Shown here piece after piece: positions 16,267-24,877 of a stretch of DNA of 48,259 nucleotides. Origin of the DNA: Desulfurococcales archaeon (GTDB taxonomy: Archaea; Thermoproteota; Thermoprotei_A; Sulfolobales; WANQ01). The notes under the pieces are model-generated. The model worked only from the letters and a program-made list of their open reading frames with translations. It searched no databases and was not told the origin of the DNA. Position 1 is the first letter of the stretch. Each line of letters begins with the position of its first letter. The stretch covers positions 1 to 48,259 of the forward strand of contig JALVFK010000269.1 of assembly GCA_027030065.1 (NCBI GenBank), written 5' to 3'. Made by a program: the position numbers and the translations under genes.

Positions 16267-17439
16267 TTTGGGAATTAAGGGAACCGCTTTCAAGTATCCT
16301 TCTTCTATAGTTATCTCTGGTGTTATATGCCGGAGCTTTTCTCTATCACCTATTATCTTTAGGAGCTTACGCTCATGTGCCTTTAAAGGCTTGCGTATTC
16401 TTTTCGGATACCCCTCCATTTTTTCACTACAAATATAGCGATCCTCCCTACATATTTCCTTAAACTTTTCATTGACTTTATCTAAGGGTAAGGGTTTCTC
16501 TAATAGACTCTTAAAGAATTCGTAGAGCGTTACCCTCTTAACATAGTCTTTGAACATGTAGAAGCCACAGCAATCCTCTACTGTATGTAGACTGAATAAC
16601 CCCTCCTTGCATGTAGCAAATCCTACATTGTATTCCTTGAGTGTTTTTCTAAGCCCCATATATTCTCTAAGTAGTATCTTATGCTCTGGCTTGTAGAGGG
16701 GTTTGCCTCCTTCAACAACTCTAATGCTATATAAGTTGAGGGCTGGTATGCTTATACCTAGTCTTCTCGCAATAATTCTCCACTCGTCTAGTGGGAGGCG
16801 GAGTCCTTCAACTATAACTTGTCTAACTCCTATATCACTAAGTAGTGATGCTACTTCACCATAGTCGTAGGACCTTAATGTTATCCCCGGTATATAGGGT
16901 GATAGTCTAAGTAGTACTGGTATGTTTTCTTGAGAGAGCCTTCTCATAGCCTCTAATCGCTCCTTCACAGCTGGTGCTAACGGCTCCAGTAGTCGTGATA
17001 TATGTTCGTCTAGGCTGGAAATAGAATATTGGACTATGACTAGTCCTTGATCCGAGAGCTTCTTAACTATTCCTAACCAGGGGTTCTTTAATAACAGTGT
17101 CGACTTAGTATTTATAACTAATGGATAATTATACTTTAACGCTGTCTTCATTATCTTATGAGTAAACTTATAGTTTTCTTCAACTGGTTGAAAAGGATCA
17201 GTTAACGTAGCAAGCCTAGCTGGTATAGGTTTGAGACCTTTCTGATAGATTTTCCTTGCAACAGCCTTGAAGTTGATGAAAGCCTCTGGTCTAGGTCTAG
17301 GTTTTCCTACACGACTCCAGTACCATCGACTATAACAATAGATACAATTGAACATACACGTATTGTAAGGCTCTATTCTTATAAGAGAGTAGCATAGAGG
17401 CGACATTATATTACTAACGTTTATCACTAACTCTGGCAT
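16261..17439 (-). CDS. SplB-like radical SAM protein
   Basis: A 392-residue radical SAM enzyme with the CxxxCxxC cluster motif CMFNCIYC at residues ~28-35, then YSRWYW. The following TLTDPFQPVEE and LVINTKSTLL segments are typical of the spore-photoproduct-lyase-like family COG1533. Additional cysteines occur near the C-terminus (ATCKEG, DCCGF, ICREDRYICSEK), possibly an auxiliary cluster. The substrate is unknown; true DNA photoproduct repair is not implied. It is divergent from the hydrogenase operon, with a palindrome-bearing intergenic region between them. Confidence 0.82.
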   Translation of the reverse strand: MPELVINVSNIMSPLCYSLIRIEPYNTCMFNCIYCYSRWYWSRVGKPRPRPEAFINFKAVARKIYQKGLKPIPARLATLTDPFQPVEENYKFTHKIMKTALKYNYPLVINTKSTLLLKNPWLGIVKKLSDQGLVIVQYSISSLDEHISRLLEPLAPAVKERLEAMRRLSQENIPVLLRLSPYIPGITLRSYDYGEVASLLSDIGVRQVIVEGLRLPLDEWRIIARRLGISIPALNLYSIRVVEGGKPLYKPEHKILLREYMGLRKTLKEYNVGFATCKEGLFSLHTVEDCCGFYMFKDYVKRVTLYEFFKSLLEKPLPLDKVNEKFKEICREDRYICSEKMEGYPKRIRKPLKAHERKLLKIIGDREKLRHITPEITIEEGYLKAVPLIPKS

Positions 17440-17490
17440 TACTTATAGATCCCTCACTACATATCTTGTTATTAGATAGTAAAAATAACA

Positions 17491-17527
17491 ACATAATATC
17501 ATTATGTAACGATTATTTAGAATAATC
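17491..17527. promoter_or_regulatory. Two tandem 7-3-7 palindromes upstream of hydrogenase operon
   Basis: Two perfect inverted repeats of identical geometry sit in the 181-base divergent region: ACATAAT-ATC-ATTATGT (17491-17507) and GATTATT-TAG-AATAATC (17511-17527). Their centres are 20 bp apart, about two DNA turns. A TATA-like element (TTTTATAATA, 17564-17573) lies ~37 bp further on, with the hydrogenase start at 17621. The spacing suggests operator sites for a dimeric regulator bound to one DNA face. The A+T-rich composition makes chance palindromes easier, but two matched ones are notable. Confidence 0.5.
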
Positions 17528-17620
17528 AGGCTATGGGTTAAAAGTTTCAGATTTTAGGAAAAGTTTTATAATATTTGATAAAAACCCTTTAATCTCGGAC
17601 ATTAAATAGGTGCTGTTTCT

Positions 17621-18118
17621 ATGGGCCTTATCAGCATACTACGCTGGGGAGTCAGTAGGAGCCCATGGCTGCTTCACTTCAATACTGGTGCTTGTAATGG
17701 TTGTGATATAGAGGTTTTAGCTGCAATAACACCACTATACGATCCAGAACGTTACGGTGTAAAACTATCCCCCAGTCCCCGTCATGCTGACATAATAATC
17801 GTTACTGGTGTTGTAACTAAGAAAGCTGCTGAGAGACTTAAAAGAATATACGAGCAGGTACCAGAGCCCAAAGTAGTTGTTGCTGTTGGAGCGTGTGCTA
17901 TTAGTGGAGGTGTATTTCAGGGAAGCTATGCTCACGTTAGTGGCGTTGATAAAGTAGTACCCGTTGACGTTTATGTTCCAGGATGTCCACCTAGGCCAGA
18001 TGCGATATTGGAGGGAATTCTTAAGGCAGTACAGATACTTGAGGAAAAAGCTAGGCAGCTCGAAGCACAAGGTGTGAGTACAAGTAGTAGTGGAGAAGTT
18101 ACTGCAGGTGGAAACTGA
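17621..18118 (+). CDS. Group 4 [NiFe] hydrogenase small subunit (NuoB/MbhJ-like)
   Basis: A 165-residue NuoB-like protein. The proximal [4Fe-4S] cluster ligands are visible in TGACNGCDIEVLAAI (first pair), AVGACAISGG and YVPGCPPRPDAI. It passes electrons between the Ni-Fe large subunit and the ferredoxin-like subunit in the peripheral arm. A short Gln/Ser/Thr-rich tail ends the protein. It is the first gene of a four-gene operon: its last base is the first base of the NuoC-like gene. A likely promoter and paired palindromes lie upstream. Confidence 0.9.
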   Translation: MGLISILRWGVSRSPWLLHFNTGACNGCDIEVLAAITPLYDPERYGVKLSPSPRHADIIIVTGVVTKKAAERLKRIYEQVPEPKVVVAVGACAISGGVFQGSYAHVSGVDKVVPVDVYVPGCPPRPDAILEGILKAVQILEEKARQLEAQGVSTSSSGEVTAGGN

Positions 18119-18558
18119 TGGCTCTCAAAGATCTTCTATCAAATTATGGTGAACTGAAAAAGTATAGGAAGGATAATAGATTCTATATAACGGTTGCTCC
18201 TACACTAATACGTGAGATTACGAGCAAACTAGTTAAAGAATACAAAGACGGAATATATATTTCAACAATTACCCCTGTTGACTTGATCAAGGAGGGAGTA
18301 ATTGAGGTAGACTATGAGTTCCAAATATTATCCGAGAAGACCTTTCTCGTAGTTAAAACGAGGATACCACGTGATAAATCAGAGATAGATAGCATTGTAG
18401 ATATTCTACCAGGAGCAAAGGTATTGGAGCAAGAAGCCTACGACCTTATGGGCGTGTATTTCAAGGGGAACCCATATCTACGCAAACCCTTCCTACTACC
18501 AGAGCACATGGCCCAAGAAACCCCGTTGAGAAAAGATTGGAAACCTAGCAAGAGGTGA
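18118..18558 (+). CDS. NuoC/MbhK-like hydrogenase subunit
   Basis: A 146-residue protein of the complex I 30-kDa/MbhK family. The C-terminal motif ILPGAKVLEQEAYDLMGVYFKGNPYLRKPFLLPE (given here as two parts, EQEAYDLMGVYFKGNP and LRKPFLLPE) is the family signature ExEx(Y/F)DLxGV..P....R....PE. It links the small and large subunits in the hydrophilic arm. The start overlaps the preceding stop, and its own stop overlaps the GTG of the large subunit gene. Confidence 0.88.
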   Translation: MALKDLLSNYGELKKYRKDNRFYITVAPTLIREITSKLVKEYKDGIYISTITPVDLIKEGVIEVDYEFQILSEKTFLVVKTRIPRDKSEIDSIVDILPGAKVLEQEAYDLMGVYFKGNPYLRKPFLLPEHMAQETPLRKDWKPSKR

Positions 18559-19754
18559 TCCATGAGGTGAGTAAGAACAAGTACCTTGTAGAAATACCAG
18601 TAGGCCCCCAACACCCAGCTCTCCACGAGCCCATATCTCTAAGGCTCAAGGTTGAGGGAGAACGCGTCGTCCAAGTAGACGTTGTTGCAGGATACAATCA
18701 TCGCGGAATAGAATGGCTTGCTGAGAGAAAGACTTTCTACCAAGACCTATTCCTCGTCACCCGTACATGTGGTATTTGCAACGCTGTTCACGGCGCATCC
18801 TATGTACAAGCTGTAGAAGACCTTGCTGGTATAGAGGTTCCCCCTAGAGCAAGGTATCTGAGAACTCTCGTAATGGAGTTGGAGAGAATTCACAGTCATA
18901 TTCTAGTCTTAGCAGTAATGGCTGAAGTAATAGGGTTTGAGAGCTTATTCATGCTCATGATGCGTGATAGAGAAAGAGTCATGTACTTAAAGGAGCTCGT
19001 CACGGGTAATAGGGTTCACGCAGACTACATGTTTATTGGTGGTGTGAGAAGAGATCTCCCAAGCGAGAAAATAGATAAGATAAAAAAGAACATAGACTAC
19101 ATCGAAGAGAGAATGAAGGAATACAAGAAAATATGGAGCGAGGATCCAATAATTCTAAAGAGAACCCAGGGAGTAGGTGTAGCTTCAAAGTCTCAAGCAC
19201 TAGCTCATAGCCTTGTGGGACCAGTAGCACGTGGCTCTAATGTTAAATCAGATATAAGGTATATAGACCCCTATGACGCCTACGATGAAATACCGTTCAA
19301 CGTGATAACGAGAGATGAGGGGGATAGCTGGGCCCGCATGATGGTCCGTATAGACGAGGTCTTCGAAAGTATATCAATTATAAGGTATATCCTAGAACAC
19401 TTACCCTCAGGCCCAATAATACCGTGGAAGAATATTAAGTTGGCCCCAAGGAAGTTCCCCAAGGGTGAAGGAATAGGAAGAGTTGAAGCCCCACGAGGAG
19501 AGCTACTATATCATGTTTTTAGTGATGGCTCAATGAAGCCCTATAGAGTTAAGATAAGGACACCAAGTGTTTTAAACATACATAATGGAGTATTCATGAT
19601 GCTTGATCAGCACATAGCTGATATACCAGTAATATTCGTTAGCTTCGATCCCTGCATCTCATGCACTGAGAGAGTTACAGTCATAGATTTGAAGACAAAT
19701 GAGAAGAAACTTATTCCATGGAGGAAACTCGTAAAAGAGAAGCCGCTAAGGTGA
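18555..19754 (+). CDS. Group 4 [NiFe] hydrogenase large subunit (MbhL-like)
   Basis: A 399-residue NuoD-like catalytic subunit. All four Ni-Fe cysteines are kept: C72 and C75 in RTCGICNAVH and C367 and C370 in DPCISCTER. That favours a genuine hydrogenase over a complex I-type or sulfur-reducing relative with a changed site. Together with the adjacent hyp genes it should evolve or oxidise H2 with ferredoxin. The GTG at 18555 overlaps the upstream stop; a GTG four codons on (18567) has the better AGGTGA spacing. No histidine-ended cleavable tail is obvious; ~27 residues follow the last motif. Its end overlaps the ferredoxin gene by 37 bases. Confidence 0.9.
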   Translation: MIHEVSKNKYLVEIPVGPQHPALHEPISLRLKVEGERVVQVDVVAGYNHRGIEWLAERKTFYQDLFLVTRTCGICNAVHGASYVQAVEDLAGIEVPPRARYLRTLVMELERIHSHILVLAVMAEVIGFESLFMLMMRDRERVMYLKELVTGNRVHADYMFIGGVRRDLPSEKIDKIKKNIDYIEERMKEYKKIWSEDPIILKRTQGVGVASKSQALAHSLVGPVARGSNVKSDIRYIDPYDAYDEIPFNVITRDEGDSWARMMVRIDEVFESISIIRYILEHLPSGPIIPWKNIKLAPRKFPKGEGIGRVEAPRGELLYHVFSDGSMKPYRVKIRTPSVLNIHNGVFMMLDQHIADIPVIFVSFDPCISCTERVTVIDLKTNEKKLIPWRKLVKEKPLR

Positions 19755-20173
19755 ATAATGCTTTGAGCCTGCCTAAACTCTTGGGTAAAACTCTTAAGAA
19801 CTTGTTTAAGAAGCCATCAACAGTTATGGTCCCGCCAAGAGAGATTAAACCAGCTGAAGGATATAGGGGTATTCATAGGGTCAACTATGATAAATGTATA
19901 TCTTGTAGTCTATGTGCTATCGAGTGTCCCGCCTTAGCTATAAAAATGGTAACGATACCGGAGACAAAGAAGAGGTATCCGGAGATAGATTATGGGAAAT
20001 GCATTTTCTGCTATCGTTGCGTAGAGGTATGCCCGGTTAACGCCTATGAAGTATCTATAGAGAAACCAGCACCAGAAACCAAGCCCGTTATAATTAAAGA
20101 GACTCCCCTAGAATGGTATAAGTCTAAGAAGACCCAGCAGACCTCTTCGACTCAGCAATCTCCTCAGAAGTAG
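19718..20173 (+). CDS. Ferredoxin-like hydrogenase subunit, 2x[4Fe-4S] (NuoI/MbhN-like)
   Basis: A 151-residue protein with two [4Fe-4S] motifs: CISCSLCAIECP (centre ~residue 60) and CIFCYRCVEVCP (~98). It matches NuoI/MbhN, which receives electrons from reduced ferredoxin and hands them to the small subunit. It lacks membrane helices. The ATG at 19718 lies inside the large-subunit gene. The C-terminus is a Lys/Thr/Gln/Ser-rich tail whose last 50 bases overlap the convergent NfeD gene. No NuoH/MbhM gene follows, so the membrane anchor must be encoded elsewhere. Confidence 0.88.
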   Translation: MEETRKREAAKVNNALSLPKLLGKTLKNLFKKPSTVMVPPREIKPAEGYRGIHRVNYDKCISCSLCAIECPALAIKMVTIPETKKRYPEIDYGKCIFCYRCVEVCPVNAYEVSIEKPAPETKPVIIKETPLEWYKSKKTQQTSSTQQSPQK

Positions 20174-21506
20174 CCTTTCTAACAATTAGTAATCTGCCCT
20201 TTCTACCCACTACTACAACATATTCATCTGGTTTTATCTCGTCCTCGCTTTCAGCCATCCAGTATTCTCCTTCAACTATAACAAAACCTTGTCTCCCAGG
20301 ACCTAATGGATCTAATGCTCTACCGATTTTACCCTCTAAGACCCATAATTGCGTCCTCTTTCTCTTAGCCTTAATCACCTTATACAATATGAATGCCGTT
20401 AAACCACCCAAGAATAGGCCAAGCGATATACCTGTAATTAGAATCATTTGGTAATATTCTTCTGGGTTACCGACAAACCATCCGGGAACTCCTAGAGGTA
20501 ATAGTATGAACCCTATGGCTAACATTATTATCCCCGTTATACCTAGTACACCGAACCCTGGTGTAACTAGTTCTATTGCAAATAATAGTGCGCCTACAAA
20601 TAATATGAATAATGCCACAATATTTACATTGAATCCCGACCCTACTAGACCGAGGAGAAGGAGGAGTAATCCTATTGGGAGGGAGTAATAGTGGCCGCTT
20701 ATGATACTGAAGAGGAGGATCATGAAGCCTAGGCTCATCAATAATCCGTTGACTAAAGGATCACTTAGTGAATCCAATAGTATACAACGTAAACTGGGAC
20801 CATAGTTTATTATTGTTGCTCCACGAGTATTTAGTTTAACTGGTTCTCCATTATATAATGTGACATTCCAACCATCTATTTTATTTAACAAATCACCTAC
20901 ATCTGTAGCAACAACCTCTATAACATGATATTTTAGTGCTTCATCAGCCTTCAAGTTCAAGTTCTTCAACACGAAATCTTTTGCAGCAGTAACATTCCTT
21001 CCCCTAGAACCAGCGTAAACCTCTATTTTTGCCAATATGGGATTCAATATTTTGCTCTCATTAATTGGTTGATAGGTACCAGTAGATGGATTATACTCCA
21101 CAGGCTGCATAGAACCAATAGTTGTACCAGGCTGCATTGCCGCAATATGTGTCGATAATAAGATAAGGGTTCCCGCACTTAAGGCCCATCGATCAACAAC
21201 AAAACCTACGACTGGTACATTAGCTCTATAAAATGCTTCAGCTATATGGAACCCATCCTCAAGGTATCCTCCCGGAGTATTCAATTCCACGACCAATACA
21301 GCATTCCTTGATTCCGCTAATTTTAAGGCATCATCAACATAGCATGATTTGCCGGGACCTATCATACCGTCTATTCTAATCAATACTATCTCATTACTTG
21401 TCTCAGATTGCCCAATACTATTCACTATTGTTGAAGCCATTAATAATGCAATGAATACAAGCACCAACAGTGATGTTAAATCCCTTAATTGTAACCTATA
21501 GGACAT
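20124..21506 (-). CDS. NfeD-family membrane serine protease (1510-N type)
   Basis: A 460-residue membrane protein: a signal-like N-terminal helix (residues ~12-32), a ClpP-like domain with LNTPGGYLEDG (oxyanion region) and the nucleophile motif RWALSAGTLILLS, then several helices (about 245-380) and a soluble NfeD OB-domain (GKIGRALDPLGPGRQGFVIVEGEYW). In Pyrococcus the homologue (PH1510) is a Ser-Lys protease that cuts the hydrophobic tail of stomatin. Here the stomatin gene lies 160 bases upstream on the same strand. AGAGGAGC precedes the ATG. The 3' end overlaps the hydrogenase ferredoxin gene by 50 bases. Confidence 0.88.
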   Translation of the reverse strand: MSYRLQLRDLTSLLVLVFIALLMASTIVNSIGQSETSNEIVLIRIDGMIGPGKSCYVDDALKLAESRNAVLVVELNTPGGYLEDGFHIAEAFYRANVPVVGFVVDRWALSAGTLILLSTHIAAMQPGTTIGSMQPVEYNPSTGTYQPINESKILNPILAKIEVYAGSRGRNVTAAKDFVLKNLNLKADEALKYHVIEVVATDVGDLLNKIDGWNVTLYNGEPVKLNTRGATIINYGPSLRCILLDSLSDPLVNGLLMSLGFMILLFSIISGHYYSLPIGLLLLLLGLVGSGFNVNIVALFILFVGALLFAIELVTPGFGVLGITGIIMLAIGFILLPLGVPGWFVGNPEEYYQMILITGISLGLFLGGLTAFILYKVIKAKRKRTQLWVLEGKIGRALDPLGPGRQGFVIVEGEYWMAESEDEIKPDEYVVVVGRKGRLLIVRKATSEEIAESKRSAGSS

Positions 21507-21666
21507 GATGCTCCTCTCTACAAAACTCAGCCTACACCAATTAGACTATTTAATCAAGATTATTAACTTTTCAATACTTACATCGTGAAAGATTTTGCAA
21601 AAATATTAATTATTAAAAATAGGTAAAAACAAGTTCATTTATGTTGGTAGTAGTTGCAATAATACA

Positions 21667-22443
21667 TCATGTTTTCTCCTTCAATGCTTTCACTAATGCC
21701 GCAGTAGATCCCAGCTCTCCACTAGCTAGAGGTGATACTACTATCAAGTTCTTTTCACGTGCTATTTCTATTAGTGTTTGTAGTTCTCTAAGCCTCAACG
21801 CAACGGGATGCTTCTCGTAGAATTCAGCGGCTTCAGCCATAATCTTTGCCGCTTGCTTTTCACCCTCTGCTTCTATTACTCTAGCTCTTCTCCATCTCTC
21901 AGCTTCTGCTTGCTTAGCCATTGCACGCAACATTGTCTCCGGTAGCCTTACTTCTTTTAATGTAACAGCTGTTACCTTTATCCCCCAAGGGTCTGTTAAC
22001 TCGTCTAGTATTCTTTGGAGCTTCTTGTTTATCTCCTCTCTACGTGTCAAGAGGTCATCTAGTTCTACTTGACCTACTATGTCTCTCAACGTGGTTTGAG
22101 CCAGCATTAGGACAGCATAATGGTAGTTTTCAACGTTTACAACTGCTTTTATCGGTTCTTGTACTCTATAGTATACTACTGCATCTACTTCAACTGTAAC
22201 GTTATCACGTGTAATTATTCTTTGAACTGGAACATCTACTGTCACTATACGTAGATCCACGCGGATCAGGCTATCAACTCCTGGTATTATGAAGAATATG
22301 CCGGGTCCTTTCGCTCCTATAAGGCGGCCAAGTCTAAATATTACAGCTCTCTCATATTCTTTTACGACTTTAATAGACATCGAGGCGAATATTAATGCTA
22401 TTAGTGCGATAATGAATGTTGGTATTAGATATGCTCCATCCAA
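21667..22443 (-). CDS. Stomatin/prohibitin-like membrane protein
   Basis: A 258-residue SPFH protein: one N-terminal helix (residues 5-24), then VKEYERAVIFRLGRLIGAKGPGIFFIIPGVD, VDLRIVTVDVPVQRIITRDNVTVEVDAVVYYRV and a long helix rich in Ala/Glu (ARVIEAEGEKQAAKIMAEAAEF). It is the classical partner and substrate of the NfeD-type protease downstream. The family scaffolds membrane microdomains and quality control. The TTG start at 22443 is eight bases after GGTG. Confidence 0.9.
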   Translation of the reverse strand: MDGAYLIPTFIIALIALIFASMSIKVVKEYERAVIFRLGRLIGAKGPGIFFIIPGVDSLIRVDLRIVTVDVPVQRIITRDNVTVEVDAVVYYRVQEPIKAVVNVENYHYAVLMLAQTTLRDIVGQVELDDLLTRREEINKKLQRILDELTDPWGIKVTAVTLKEVRLPETMLRAMAKQAEAERWRRARVIEAEGEKQAAKIMAEAAEFYEKHPVALRLRELQTLIEIAREKNLIVVSPLASGELGSTAALVKALKEKT

Positions 22444-22557
22444 AACATGTACACCTTTCTCTCTAGCTCATTACACTATATTCTTATAGTTAGTGTACCC
22501 TTAATATGTATTACAGAATAAAGGTAGGAGACAAGTATTCTGGAGGTATTATGAGAT

Positions 22558-23022
22558 ATGACTAAAGAAGCCGCTAAACGTAGGAGGAGAGCATTTGCAC
22601 GCGAGAGAGATCTTGTTAGACTGTTGTGGAAGAGGGGGTTTGCTTGTATGAGAGCACCTGCGAGTGGTAGTAAGGTTAAGCGTACCGTTTACCCCGATGT
22701 AGTGGCGATATGGAGAGGAAAGACCCTAGTTTTTGAGGTGAAGACTAGCGAGCAGAAGAGAACTATCTACATTCCACGAGAACAAGTTGAGAAGATTAGA
22801 GAGTTCGCTAAGCGGGCTGGAGGACAAGCATTTATTGCAGTAAAGATTGTTGGACAAGGAGAGCCTTGGAGGTTTATACCGATAGAGAAGTTAGAACATA
22901 CGAGTGGTGGGAACTTTAAGGTTAGCTTGGATTCTTTGGAGAGAGCTCTCACTATACGTGATCTTGAAAAGATTGTTGGTATGACTCGTGGACTTGAGGA
23001 CTTTATCGGTGGTGGTATATGA
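22558..23022 (+). CDS. hjc: Holliday junction resolvase Hjc
   Basis: A 154-residue archaeal resolvase. Catalytic residues of the PD-(D/E)xK fold are apparent: the N-terminal RERDLVRLLWKRGF (Glu), YPDVVAIWRGKTLVFEVK (Asp and the ExK motif), and a basic stretch before EQVEKIREFAKRAGG. Hjc cuts four-way junctions during recombination and fork repair. GGAGG lies 11 bases before the ATG at 22558; an out-of-frame ATG at 22551 would give only four codons. It is longer than typical Hjc by a ~20-residue C-terminal tail. It faces the PINA-like ATPase gene, whose homologue binds Hjc in Sulfolobus. Confidence 0.88.
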   Translation: MTKEAAKRRRRAFARERDLVRLLWKRGFACMRAPASGSKVKRTVYPDVVAIWRGKTLVFEVKTSEQKRTIYIPREQVEKIREFAKRAGGQAFIAVKIVGQGEPWRFIPIEKLEHTSGGNFKVSLDSLERALTIRDLEKIVGMTRGLEDFIGGGI

Positions 23023-23156
23023 AGTATTGTCCTAGATGCGGGATGGTATATTTGAGAGAAGAATTTAAAACATGTATTATCTGTGGAACGCGCTTAGAGG
23101 AAAGCCGTTCAAGACTCAATCCTAAGCCTAATGCTGATTCCGTGTTTTCGCTCTAG
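23019..23156 (+). CDS. Tiny zinc-ribbon protein
   Basis: A 45-residue open frame whose ATG overlaps the hjc stop (ATGA, 23019-23022). It begins MKYCPRCGMVYL and continues with CIICGTRLEE, giving two CxxC pairs (C4/C7 and C19/C22), a standard zinc ribbon, followed by a polar tail. The coupling to hjc and the intact cysteine pattern support a real gene despite its size. Its last 48 bases overlap the 3' end of the opposite-strand PINA-like gene. Possibly an accessory of Hjc; function unknown. Confidence 0.6.
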   Translation: MKYCPRCGMVYLREEFKTCIICGTRLEESRSRLNPKPNADSVFSL

Positions 23157-24683
23157 CTTCTTTAACTTCTTTGCTCTACGCATAGTTACTCTCGCTGCAT
23201 CACGTGGTACTATAACATTTACAACGTTTCCTTCTACTTCAACCCTAGCATCTGGTACTATTCTCTGGATCTCTCTTATAAGCTTAGACTCTAGTGTTTT
23301 CTTTGTTTTCGCTACTGGTACAACCATGGTCTGCTCTCCAAACGTATAGATCTCGTATTCGAGTTGCCCAGTTAGGAAGTCTCTTACTTCTACTACTGGT
23401 CGTGATAGTTCTGCTTCTCTTAGACCAGTTGGTAGTTTAACCGTCATGTGTAGCTCGTATACTTTTTCTACTGAACCCTTGTTTATGTAGACTACGGTAT
23501 CTATGATGCTGGGAATCATTCCGAGTTCTACTCTTCTAATAAACCTCTGGACAGCGTCTATGGGAGTTGTAGCGTGAACTACTCCTATCATACCAATACC
23601 AGCTAGTCTTAGGTCGACGTAGAGGTTGAAGTCTTCGTCATTACGCATTTCATCGAATACAGTGTAATCAGGTCTACTCAGTAATAATATGTCGTGGAGT
23701 TCTTCACTTGTACCATAGGTTTTTGAGTACTGTGTTATCTCCGGCGGTAATCTCATGTCTCTTGGAGACTCTATTGTTTTAACTATACGTCCCTTCCTCA
23801 TATAGTATTCGGCAAGAGCTTGTGCAAACGTAGTCTTACCCATACCCGGCGCGCCAGCTATGAGTATTCCCTCGGCTCTCGTCTCAAATCTCTCTAAGAG
23901 TTTTGGTGGCAGCTTGTAGTCTTCTAAGCGGAGCTTTACTAATGGTCTTACTGCTGTTATCTCCCAGCCCTCGCTTAGGGGAGGCCTTGTTATTACTATA
24001 CGGTATTCGCCGAGCTGAATTATAGTTGAACCAGGCCTATCTATCTCGATAAAGCCGTCTGGCCTCCTCTTAGCTGCTTCAATGATCTCTCTTGTGATAG
24101 ACTCTAGTTCCTCTTTAGTCATAGGCTTTAATCCTAGGTCAACAAACTTCCACTCACCGGGCCGACCCTTCTTAGCCTTGGGTACGGTACCCTCCTTTAA
24201 GTGAACACTCATAGTATCCTTGTCAAAGTATTCTTCGAGTCTCAGCTTTTCGCGAGAGATTGGGGGTATGAATAGGATCTGCATACCCATGGCTCTAGCT
24301 ACTTCTGCTTGGACTTTATCACCAGTTATTAGTATAGCTCCTACCTCATATGCGTAGTCGCGGATCAACGCGTCAATAGCACCAGACTTAGCCATCTTTA
24401 TATCAGTATACCGGGGACGTTCTCCCGCAAGCTCTATTGTTATAAGACCTTCATGCTCGAGTAAACGTAGTCTCGAGATCTCTTCCAGTCCCGCAAACCC
24501 GGTCATACGTCCCTCATTGGCTTGATGTTCCAGTTCGGCTAGAACGGCTCTATGTATTATTATTCTACCCTTTATCTTACCTTGTTTTACTAGCTTGCTA
24601 ACAACACCTTCTATTAATACACTCGTATCGGGTACGTATGCTTTCTCCGATACCCCTGCAATAGGCGTAATTATTTTTGACAC
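23109..24683 (-). CDS. PIN-ATPase-KH protein (PINA-like)
   Basis: A 524-residue three-domain protein. The N-terminal PIN domain (1-140) keeps acidic residues D19, E50, D104 and D122. A PilT/VirB11-type ATPase follows, with Walker A GAPGMGKT (277-284) and Walker B VFDEMR (D344/E345), and the C-terminal ~60 residues form a KH domain. The Sulfolobus homologue PINA forms a hexamer, promotes Holliday junction branch migration and interacts with Hjc; hjc lies directly next to it here. The GTG at 24683 is taken as the start. It converges with hjc and the Zn-ribbon gene. Confidence 0.88.
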   Translation of the reverse strand: MSKIITPIAGVSEKAYVPDTSVLIEGVVSKLVKQGKIKGRIIIHRAVLAELEHQANEGRMTGFAGLEEISRLRLLEHEGLITIELAGERPRYTDIKMAKSGAIDALIRDYAYEVGAILITGDKVQAEVARAMGMQILFIPPISREKLRLEEYFDKDTMSVHLKEGTVPKAKKGRPGEWKFVDLGLKPMTKEELESITREIIEAAKRRPDGFIEIDRPGSTIIQLGEYRIVITRPPLSEGWEITAVRPLVKLRLEDYKLPPKLLERFETRAEGILIAGAPGMGKTTFAQALAEYYMRKGRIVKTIESPRDMRLPPEITQYSKTYGTSEELHDILLLSRPDYTVFDEMRNDEDFNLYVDLRLAGIGMIGVVHATTPIDAVQRFIRRVELGMIPSIIDTVVYINKGSVEKVYELHMTVKLPTGLREAELSRPVVEVRDFLTGQLEYEIYTFGEQTMVVPVAKTKKTLESKLIREIQRIVPDARVEVEGNVVNVIVPRDAARVTMRRAKKLKKLERKHGISIRLRIES

Positions 24684-24877
24684 TTCCTATAATACCTCAG
24701 CTATCCTATCTAGGCTTTTTCAAAGAGCTGGGAGGCTAATAAAAGATAAAGTAAATTATACTATAGTATCATCAAGGAATTAGTTTGTGGGTTAATTGTT
24801 TCCTACTAAACTTATTAAGTGAGAACCGCCTAGCTTGCCTAACACCTAGAAAGGTTCACGTAATCGGTGTAAAAGTC

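Noticed and set aside
17460-17530. SurR-type sulfur-response site (GTTn3AAC)
   Set aside because: GTT and AAC trimers occur but never at the right spacing; the real symmetry is that of the two 7-3-7 palindromes.
24785-24877. Extended N-terminus of eS25
   Set aside because: The added residues are hydrophobic and cysteine-containing, unlike any eS25; TTG 24878 has a well-placed GGTG.
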